From the NCBI GenBank assembly GCA_030998225.1, contig JAPYXD010000743.1, positions 1,116,001 through 1,180,000 on the forward strand: DNA of 64,000 bases, in the 5' to 3' direction. Positions within the stretch are counted from its first letter, which is position 1. Each line of letters starts with the position of its first letter. The notes under the pieces are model-generated. The model ran no database searches. It was not told where the DNA came from and worked only from the letters and a program-made list of their open reading frames with translations. This document shows positions 56,276-64,000 of the stretch, in pieces. The translations under genes and the position numbers were made by a program. The DNA is from Diplolepis rosae. Lineage: Eukaryota > Arthropoda > Insecta > Hymenoptera > Diplolepididae.

Positions 56276-56419
56276 CTTCAAAATTGCGGCACCAGCAATA
56301 GCTCCAGAACATTGACATACAACAAAACAAAGCCCTTTGAGTATGGAGCAGTTTCCACTAATTACGAGACCCGCTGTTACAGCAGGATTAACGTGACATC
56401 CTGAAATTGGTCCTAGAAC
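56276..56419 (-). CDS. Aquaporin exon with NPA motif
   Basis: On the minus strand, acceptor TTTTGTTTTAG precedes a 144-bp open exon (48 codons), closed by donor AAG|GTGAAAAT. It encodes [20 protein letters not shown], the first NPA box and loop B of the MIP/aquaporin family, followed by a hydrophobic helix ending [13 protein letters not shown], which matches the third membrane helix. Aquaporins move water or small solutes across membranes. No other exon was found in the window: loop E with the second NPA is not seen, so the rest lies in distant exons or is lost. Both splice sites and the phase are intact, so this may belong to a working gene. Confidence 0.75.
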
Positions 56420-56651
56420 CTAAAACAAAACAAAAATATTTATATTATTTGAATTAAAAACCCTTTGAGAATTAAGTGAAGATCAGAGACTGATTAACTA
56501 AAACACAACTAGAATAGATTAATTTGTTATTTTTTGATAAGTTTTTTAGAGAAATAATCAAAAGGATTTTTTGAAAACCATACAAATTCGTTTTGAATTT
56601 ACGTTATGAAATCAATAATAGACATTGTTCTTATTTTAATTGACCAATCAA

Positions 56652-58740
56652 GCGACTTTAATAGTAAGTCGCCTGAGTGGGGAGAAGCCCGTCTGGACAG
56701 GAGGGGAATCTTGGTCGGTGAGATGGTCGCCAGGAATGACCTGATTGTATTGAATCGGGGCAGGGATTTTACGTTCAGACGAGGAGCGGGGGGGTCGATT
56801 ATCGACCTCACAATTGCCGCGCCCCGTCTTGCTTCAAGGATAGGCGACTGGTGCGTCCTCGATGTAATAACATTGAGTGACCATCAGTGCATTGAGTTTA
56901 GCATCCAGAAACGGAGTCACCCAGTGAATACGGGAAGGGGCGGCAAGGTAAGGAGCCCCTCCTGGAACACAAAACGACTCAGCAAAGACAGGCTTCATGA
57001 ACATCTTGAAGAAAACAGGCTCATAGATGAGCTTGGTTGGGCCAAGTCTGCTGAGTCGTTGGAGGACACTGTCCGTCCTGCGTCGAAAATGCCTTACAGC
57101 GCGGCGGAGGTTTACCCGCTCAAAGGGTGATCCTCTGCTGCGCGAGGCATGGAAAGAAGCAAAATCAGCTCTGAGGCAAGGCATAAACAAAAGCCGACTT
57201 CAGTGCTGGAAAGATTTGATCGGGGACGTCGAGAAGGAACCATGGGGTCTCGCCTTTAAAATAGTCACTAATAGATTGGTGACTAGAAGAAAGACTCCGG
57301 GCCTGGATAGTGCCGATCGTGTCAAGTACATCGTGCGAAGCTTGTTCCGGCATGTAGAGCCGTTCCAAAGACAGGACCGAAGTTCCTGCGTGGTCCGGGG
57401 CGAAGAACTCTTCACTCTCGAAGAACTAAAGAGAGCGGGTGGAAGGCTCAAGGCAAACCCAGCGCCGGCGATCGACGGGTTGCCGAACAAGATCCTCAAA
57501 GAGGTGATCGGGGTATACCCGGAGATCCTCCTAGAAGTCTTTAACTCCTGTCTTCGGGAGGGGAGGTTCTTCGCAGACTGGAAGAAGCAGAGGTTGGTCC
57601 TGTTGAGGAAGGGCAACAAGCCTCTAGGGGATCCCTCATCGTATAGACCAATATGTTTATTGGATACGATGGGGAAACTTCTGGGGGAAATGATCCCACA
57701 AAGACTACAGGGTCACATGGTCCGCGAGAATGGTCTCTCGGAAAACCAGTTCGGCTTTCGGAAAGGCAGGTCCACAGTTGACGCCATCCAGGCAGTGGTG
57801 GACATCGCCACTAAAGCAAGAAGAGGAACTGGTAAGCGTAAGGGATTCTGCGCTTTGATCAGCATTGACATACGCAATGCGTTCAATACCGCGAGATGGA
57901 ACATCTGCATCGAGGCGATGGTGCGGAAAAAGGTTCCAGACTACCTGTTGCGAATGGTAGATGACTATCTGAGCGACAGGTGGGTGATATACGAGGGCGA
58001 CAAATGGTCTCTCAAGGAAGAGATGACATGTGGCGCCCCTCAAGGGTCACGGGTAGGTCCACTCGTTTGGAACGTCATGTACGACGATTTCCTGCGAATG
58101 GACCTGCCTGCTGGAACGAGCATTTTTGCCCTTAACAACCATGCTATCCTGAAGAAGCTGTTATCGGCACAGAAAGGTGTGGTAATGAGAATTATCTCAG
58201 AATACCGAACTCTGTCGACGAGAGCTTTGCTGGTCCTGGCGAGCGTTCCACCAATAGATTTATTGGCGGAGGAAAGGAAAGAGAACTTTCAGCTCCGTAA
58301 GGAGCTCACCTGCTTAACAAACCAGCAGGAAATCGGTCGCGCGTAGGAGGCCATCCGCAAGGATGGAAGGCGCAGACTCGTCGAGAAATGGCAGGCGAGA
58401 TGGCATGGTGACTAATCCGGGAGATGGACACACCGTCTGATTCCGAAGCACGCCACCTGGCTGGATAGAAAGCACGGTCAAGTCGGCTTTTACCTGGCGC
58501 AAGCGCTTTCGGGCCATGGTTGCTTTAATGCGTACCTGAAGCGCTTCAAGAAAAGAGACGATGAATCGTGTAGCTACTGCGGATCCCTTGTGGAAAATGC
58601 AGAGCACACACTCTTTTTCTGTGCCAGGTGGGGCGTGGCAAGAGAGGCTGTCGGTCGGGAAGTGGGCGCACAACTCACCCCTGAGACGATGGTGTCTCTC
58701 ATGCTCCAGTCTGAAAAGATATGGATGCTTATCGAGTAAC
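56652..58740 (+). pseudogene. ORF2: ORF2 remnant of the truncated R1-like copy
   Basis: The endonuclease C-terminal half (56652-57067) has GSIIDLTIAAPRLASR. A small deletion of about 80 nt with frameshift near 57067-57080 removes the segment before LRRKCLTARRRFTRSKGD. RT motifs follow: YRPICLLDTMGKLLGE, GFRKGRSTVDAIQAVV, ISIDIRNAFNTARW, and an intact APQGSRVGPLVWN. A second deletion of several hundred bp after AGTSI (near 58125) removes the FADD catalytic block and rejoins at ALNNHAILKK. The C-terminal zinc finger CSYCGSLVENAEHTLFFC persists beyond stops at 58344 and later. It is dead. Confidence 0.88.
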
Positions 58741-59168
58741 TTGTCACCCTGGTGATGAAGACGATGGAGCTCCATGGGCGTGCAGATCGCGGCAACAATG
58801 GGGGCCAATAGAAATCACATCGGGGCCTACACCCGCGGTCCTGCGTCTTGGGCGGACATGGCTGTCTGCGTCGGCCGGGGAAGGAATCTTTATATTCATC
58901 CCCTGGTTGGCACGGCTAGCAGCCTGCCTAACGGGCGTGTGCCCGCGGATGGGGGTCCCGGGCGAACGGACGATGGAAGAGTCGTACGCGACTTTCAGCT
59001 GGAACCAACTGCCCGCGAAGTTTAAAGCCGAAAGGCGGTTCGGTGGGCGGTGTATTGGTTCGTGAGAGGGTTTTTTTTATTTTAACAGGTATGCCTAGAC
59101 CCGTCCTAGGAGAGTCCTGTACAACGTCTATAAAACATTTCGCCATTTTTCCTCCTCACGAAAAAAAA
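56652..59168 (+). mobile_element. 5'-truncated, internally deleted R1-like retrotransposon copy
   Basis: A sister of the 47.7-52 kb element on the opposite strand. AATTGACCAATCAA (56638-56651) and AATTGGCCAATCAA (59169-59182) form a 14-bp target duplication with one mismatch. The copy starts inside the endonuclease at the DFNSKSPEWG motif and ends in an A tail (about 59160-59168). The 3' leader contains GTACAACGTCTATAAAACAT, as in the other copy. It lies about 230 bp upstream (minus-strand sense) of the aquaporin exon, in its intron if the gene is real. Confidence 0.9.
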
Positions 59169-59182
59169 AATTGGCCAATCAA

Positions 59183-59840
59183 ATAATTTAATATAATCAA
59201 GAGTTAATTGTAAAAAACAGAAAATACTAAAATTATTAAAGAATAATAATTGTTAGAGCAGCATAACAATAAGAAAATAAAGAGCCCTTAAGTTAGTCTA
59301 TGCTCTGTTAATTATCCATAATACTTCATAAGCATGTAGCCATGAAAACGTGTGTTATTTTTTAATCTATTATGTGCTTTGGCTGTCACCTTGGCGAAGT
59401 CCTTCTCTTGGCTATGCCAAAAACGGACGGGTACGTTATAGACGAGTTTATCTCGATTAATGATGAAGGACGTATAGTATGTCCTAAGCGGTGGCGCTGA
59501 GCATGAGTCTGCGAGTATCTGAGAGGAGTAAATTAATTGAATGTAGCCGGTTAAATGAAAACGCCGCGTGACTGTGATAAATGTCCTTTGAACGTGAGAG
59601 AAGACCATATACCATAAAAGGGCTCTGTCCTGAATAGAAATAAGAGTGAAATGGTGAATCGGATCTCCTGGGAGTAAACTGCAAAACCTCCGCGGTCTGT
59701 GACTCAGAACACCCCAACCGATCGATCCCGTATGGCGCCCTACTGGAAGTGCCACGCCACCGAATGGTGTCTTTCCCGACCCATAAGTAGGCGAGACTGA
59801 TTTAAGCTTAGCTCTGCCGAGGTGGTGTGCCATGCAGAAT
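59183..59840. other. Intergenic, nothing firmly recognised
   Basis: A 173-codon minus-strand frame spans 59312-59833 but has no domain and mixed composition. The 59690-59840 part may be 5' sequence of the adjoining R1-like fragment. Confidence 0.35.
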
Positions 59841-60612
59841 TAGGAGCCAGCCCCTTCAGGACCATGAACAAGGAGTATATCCCACCCCGCCTCCAGGTAG
59901 ATGAGGATTTTATGGAGACCTATATCAGCATCTCTGGGAGATACCCCTAAAACGCAATCCAAGGGGGAGAAGAGGGAAGAACCCTCTCCCCCCCTGAGGA
60001 ACGAATAACAAAAAAGGGAAGGGAAGTGCATTGCCCTCTTATTCTGAGGCCACCAGAAGCCAGGCTCCTAAGGACATTCGGAAACGGCAACTGGTGGAAA
60101 ACAAGAAGAAAAAGAAAGAACAAAAAATAAAGACAGAGAAGAAAGAAAAGAAGGAGGCAAAAAACCAAAAAAGAAAGACGCCAAAGTGCACTCTATCTGC
60201 CAGGTCAGGCGATGGTATCAGGCTATCGTCAAAGGATGGACAGTCCTATGCTTACTTATCGTGTACGCCGCTCAAGATGTTGGAATCCTGAATTGAGGCT
60301 TTGCTTGGTCACGAACAGAAGATCCTTCCTGTATCCGAAAATTGTTCTTTGGGAACACGAAGTCGTGTGGAAGAGTAGTATTAAGTATCTGGGAGTGCAG
60401 TTAGATCGAAGGTTTAGCTTCGGCGAACACCTCCAGATCGTGACTACCAAAGCCATCCAATGTGGAGCTAACTCAGCTCGGCTCATGCCCAACATTGGTG
60501 GACCCAGGGAAGTTAAGAGAAGACTGGTGGCGAGCGTGGTGCACACGAAGCTGCTTAATGCATCTTCGGTCCAGGCAAGTGCCCTTAATAACCACGCTAT
60601 CCAAAAAAGCTT
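59841..60612 (+). pseudogene. Mosaic R1-like fragment: ORF1 start joined to RT middle
   Basis: 59880-60090 resembles the ORF1 5' part of the 47.7-52 kb element (CATCTCTGGGAGATACCCCT, GGGGGAGAAGAGGGAAG). A Lys-rich low-complexity stretch follows (60090-60190). From about 60230 it matches ORF2 downstream of the catalytic block: SIKYLGVQLDRRFSFGEHLQ and LMPNIGGPREVKRRLVASVV, to ALNNHAIQK at about 60606. About 3 kb of the parent is missing between the two parts. The second part covers roughly the region deleted from the 56.6 kb copy. Confidence 0.7.
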
Positions 60613-61880
60613 TACTTATATACATTCTTATCAAGTATGAGAAAGTATTATATTTTTGTAAAATTTTATATCTACTTTTTTTACAAATATCCACATGTCA
60701 TGATCCCCTGAATGGGCCGCGGAGAGAAAATCCGCACCTGGGAAGTAGCAAATTACAGGCCTTATCTTACTAAGTAAAAAATAGGTGAAATATGCCTTTT
60801 CAATCCAAATTTTTGATACTAATTGCTGATTAAGCTCATAAAGATTCACGAATATCCCTTATAAAAATTTTCAATTCAACTAATATTATAAAAATTAAAA
60901 TTCCAGGGCCGTGATCTTGCGAGGAAAACAGAGGAATATTAAGTCTAGTGAATTTTCCTTTGGCTGAGTCTTACGCAACGTCTTTGAATGTATTCTCTAC
61001 TTCCCCTGCCAACAAAAGTGTTAATTCCGTATGAATTAATTTTAAGGGGGGCGCCCTATCCAGCACGTCAAAAAGTGGTCATTTTTTGGGATTTTTTTTC
61101 ACTCGGAAAATAAAAACACACACGAATAATTTTTTGCATATATTTAAAGACATGTTTGAACTTCAAAAAGCATTTTTTCAAGAACTAAAATTAAAAAATG
61201 GCGGACGTGTGGCGTGTCGCGGCGGACGGATTTTTCGCGGTACATCGTGGAGCCCAAAGTTTTCATCTGAAACATGCAACCTAATTTTTTTATTATTCAG
61301 CAGGCTTCCCCCGAGTGCATGAATGTCAGCAACTTCAAAAAATTTGATTTCAAAATATTGAAATCACGTCTTGAAAAAAAAGTGCTTTTTTTCGTCATTT
61401 TTGGCTGCTAAATGTGGCTAAAAAGTGTATAAAAAAACTTTTTTCTTATAATTTCAGACATTCATGCACTCGTTTATTTAATAATTCACAAAAAACTTTT
61501 TAGAAATCGAAAATCGGTTTAGTAGTTTTTTCACAATCGTGTACCGCAATTTGGAAAACATAGTTTTGAGAAAAATCGATTTAAAGTTTCGAGTTAATAG
61601 GTTCGCACCCACAGCGGCCACAGCGCGCCCGAACTGAGGGTGTCACAATATTCAGAGTTGAGTCATTATATTTTGAGAATATACTTTAGATAATGAGAGA
61701 ATAACAATCCATATGATTTTTTACTGATCACAATGAACAACTAGCATTATTGTCACTATTATTATGACTATTATTACTATTTTTGTTCGAAATTTGAAGA
61801 ATTTAAAACTACTAGAACTCTTAAAATATATCATTTATATAATTATAGTTTTGTTTGGACGTTGAGATAAATTTGCGTTT
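60613..61880. repeat. Intergenic, with a perfect 16-bp inverted pair and GGCGGACG-rich patch
   Basis: CGAGTGCATGAATGTC (61312-61327) and GACATTCATGCACTCG (61457-61472) are exact complements 129 bp apart. Just left is a GC-rich AATGGCGGACGTGTGGCGTG stretch (61196). The composition suggests an interspersed repeat. No gene is supported. Confidence 0.5.
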
Positions 61881-61894
61881 GTGGTGATACAGGT

Positions 61895-62335
61895 TCAGAT
61901 AATGGTTGGAGATTTTAACGCCAAAAGTCCGTGTGGGACGGCAGAATGTCGGACTCACGAAGTGATCGAGTCTTGCATGTGGCGTGCAGAATACAGTGTG
62001 GGCCGAGGTGATGACGAACATGAACATGCGCCAATGCGGATTAGACAACCCACTAAACTTGCGAGAAGGTTATCTCGAGGAACAGAGCTTGCGAGGGTAG
62101 ATGTGCTGCCTATTTGTGAACAAGCGAAATTTTGAAGCTCACAAAGAAGTGCCTGAAACTCCGAGACACGGCTCAACAAGCTAAAAGTGTGAACGCGATG
62201 CGTACCTGTGAAGGCATCCAAAGCTGTCTGATGATGCATGGACACCGGAGTATCTGGAGGCTCCACCATCGGTACCTCTCTGAAAACAAGAAGACCCCAC
62301 GATCGAATGGACTTCTGGTGGAAGCACCGGTAATA
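61895..62335 (+). pseudogene. Degenerate R1/I-clade endonuclease fragment
   Basis: IMVGDFNAKSPCGTAECRTH matches the GDFNAKSP motif of APE-type retrotransposon endonucleases. Around 62230-62330 the text KTRRPHDRMDFWW resembles the linker PRRxR...YWWND that precedes RT in R1-clade ORF2. Stops and shifts are frequent. It is older than, and different from, the two R1-like copies at 47.7 and 56.6 kb. Confidence 0.65.
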
Positions 62336-62563
62336 GAGAGTGTCTGTAATTTGTATTTTTATTTTAAGAAGATTTACAGAATATTTTCCAACGCAACGAA
62401 ATGCGAGCCTTAAGGGTATGTGATACCTAGGAAATTAGCAAATTTGATTAATTTTAGGTTTCTACATGTTTGTGTCTAAAGTAAATAAAATTTTATTTCC
62501 AAAATTTGGGAAATGGTAGAAAAGATAAAAAAGGACGTAGATAGACTATTTCTGATTTTAAAA

Positions 62564-62803
62564 TTAAAAAAGCGTATTTAAAAGAAAGGCACCTTTTATA
62601 TTTTGATAGTAATATTGTTTATCGAAATGCCGATGATAAACAAAATGTTGACTTTCCACTACTTGTAGGTATTCTAACCTTGACAAGTAAGAGTTCTCGT
62701 AAGCTTCTATCCACCGCTGTCTAGAATCTTCTCTCTTCGGAAACCGATAAATGGGCACACTATCCTTCTGACGCTTTTTGGTGGTACACCCATGAACAGC
62801 ACA
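62564..62803 (-). pseudogene. THAP-domain exon with a lost zinc ligand
   Basis: On the minus strand an acceptor (ACGTAATTTAG) precedes CAVHGCTTKKRQKDSVPIYR, then FPKREDSRQRWIEA and VVESQHFVYHRHFDK. THAP zinc fingers (C2CH) bind DNA and occur in host regulators and P-element-type transposases. Here the first Cys pair, the RFPK and the RWIEA blocks fit, but where the family has VCSxHF this has VYHRHF, so the third zinc ligand Cys is Tyr. The frame stops at 62564. The exon lies between the two degenerate R1-clade fragments. Confidence 0.6.
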
Positions 62804-63099
62804 CTAAATTACGTATTTATTTATGATAACGTACAATCACGTACGATGAATTATTAAATACTAGGCAACTAGCGCGCGTACAACTGTGTGCATGAACTAA
62901 AAATTATAAAAATGCGACGCGAACACCTCATCCGTAAGAGGTTGACCGGCCATGTTCGGAAGTTTTGCTTGATATGAACAAACCTTGCCTCAAAGCGGGA
63001 GTATTGTACTCCTGCTAGAAAGAGGTGAGGCTTGTGCTGGTAGGCAAAGGGAAAGAACCAGCTGATGCACCGTCGTCTCACACACTCTGTGCATGCTGC

Positions 63100-63490
63100 A
63101 CACCGCTGGGAAATTCCTGAAGAAACTGGTGAAACCGCACTTGCAAACTACTGTGAAAGCATCTGACGAACTCTCTGGAAGGCAGTATGACTTTCGGGCA
63201 GGTAGGTAATGGAAGCCGCCAAAAGCACGGAAAAGGGTAATCTTTAATTCAGACCCATGTGTCTCATAGCGGAGTTTGACGTCAAAAATGCCTTTAATTT
63301 CATAAGGTGGGACTTTAGAACGGGACTTCTAGGTAGAACGGTAACTTCTCCGACCTATTAGAGACTACTTAATTGTTTGCGATATAGAGGATTGCTCAAG
63401 ACGGACGGAATTCACAACAGAAGCGGCCTAGGGCTTCATCCTTAGTCCCGACCATGGGAGTGAAGCCCGCTTTGGAAGAGGAGAAACACG
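63100..63490 (+). pseudogene. Degenerate R1/I-clade reverse transcriptase fragment
   Basis: KKLVKPHLQTTVKASDELSG then RQYDFRAGR matches the GKLLE...LSExQxGFRKGRST block of R1-clade RTs, and FDVKNAFNFIRWDFRTGLLG matches IDIRNAFNTARW. Near 63425, GFILSPD may be the PQGSxLSP motif. Frames break several times. It is probably the continuation of the endonuclease relic at 61.9 kb, separated by the THAP region. Confidence 0.7.
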
Positions 63491-64000
63491 TCCATGCAAA
63501 TCCAATCCAAAATCCCCCAAAAAACAGTTGATCTCGCAGTTCAGAAATGTCATAGCTGCTTGTGAAATAAAATTTAGTGTGAAGTAAAGGAAATTAATGC
63601 CAAATACTTTAATGAGGCACCAGATTCGATCAAGTTCTGAGATTGAAACACCATATTTACTGCTTAATATATAATAATATAAAGTTTTGCAATTTCAGCA
63701 CTTAATCGCTTCAAATGAATAAAAATTTCATTTCAGAATTTATTCGGGCAAAGGGGCAGGAGGGCAGCGGGAGCACTGAAAGGCTCCATGCAAAATTGGG
63801 GGATCGCATGCTTTTACCTCCATGTTTGTTTAATTTATTTTACCATTGGGTTATACCCCCATCGTCCCGACATTTAGAATGCCTGATACAAGTATTCTCC
63901 ATCTAGGCATGCTGGATCGAGCATAAGCGTAGAAGATGGACAGCGAAGCTTATTTGGAATAATAATCAAGTTATACCATCTCTTAGCAAACCGCACGAAT
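63491..64000. other. Window end, no gene recognised
   Basis: Mixed composition; a 63-codon frame at 63715-63906 shows no domain. It may continue the RT relic but is not supported. Confidence 0.4.

Noticed and set aside
59312..59833. 173-codon minus-strand frame as a gene
   Set aside because: No recognisable domain, no splice or start context, and its upper end overlaps probable R1-like sequence on the other strand.

Overview
This window is intergenic DNA from an insect (or close arthropod) nuclear genome. The evidence is three mariner-family DNA transposons, R1-clade non-LTR retrotransposons, two gypsy/errantivirus-like LTR elements with env, a Penelope-like fragment, a 143-bp satellite, and a few short host exons with GT-AG splice sites. 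There are no operons, ribosome binding sites or bacterial genes. The order cannot be fixed from sequence alone. Nearly everything recognisable is mobile or derived from mobile DNA, and almost every protein-coding element is broken.

Layout. 1-9.75 kb: short repeats; an 871-bp internally deleted mariner; a 1.83-kb non-LTR insertion flanked by perfect 12-bp target duplications that carries only a gag-like ORF1 (a 'half-LINE'); a 66-bp-arm foldback; a 224-bp pogo/Tigger-like MITE; a 545-bp MITE; a degenerate relative of the half-LINE gag; and a transposase scrap. 9.75-18.16 kb: about 58 tandem copies of a 143-bp satellite, with higher-order duplication. 18.2-20.35 kb: a non-satellite spacer. 20.35-22.68 kb: about 16 more copies of the same satellite in the opposite orientation.

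23.4-30.8 kb: a dispersed TGTC-bearing repeat, an exon of an uncharacterised multicopy gene, and a minus-strand errantivirus (gag-pro-RT-RNaseH-env, one LTR) truncated into that exon; an inverted copy of the dispersed repeat lies beyond it. 32-32.8 kb: a second deleted mariner. 33.6-36.6 kb: foldback and AT-rich repeats, a tRNA-like sequence and a third TGTC repeat copy. 37.1-42.3 kb: a plus-strand errantivirus with both (short) LTRs. Both errantivirus copies have lost the integrase core. 42.4-42.9 kb: a small two-exon SAM-like gene. 45.2-45.85 kb: Penelope-like reverse transcriptase.

47.4-53.2 kb: an old minus-strand reading frame is split by two insertions, an R1-like element (47685-52011, 14-bp target duplication) and a mariner (52037-52949, TA duplication). 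Reading phase is kept across both sites. 56.3 kb: a clean 144-bp aquaporin exon with the NPA motif, the best host-gene signal in the window. 56.65-59.17 kb: a 5'-truncated sister R1-like copy with its own target duplication. 59.85-60.6 kb: a mosaic R1 fragment. 61.9-63.5 kb: very degenerate R1-clade endonuclease and RT pieces around a THAP-domain exon.

The elements interact as parasites and targets rather than as a pathway. Full-length R1 or mariner proteins elsewhere would be needed to mobilise the defective copies here. The only products that could plausibly serve the host are the aquaporin, the SAM-like gene and possibly the THAP exon, and each is seen only in part or is small.
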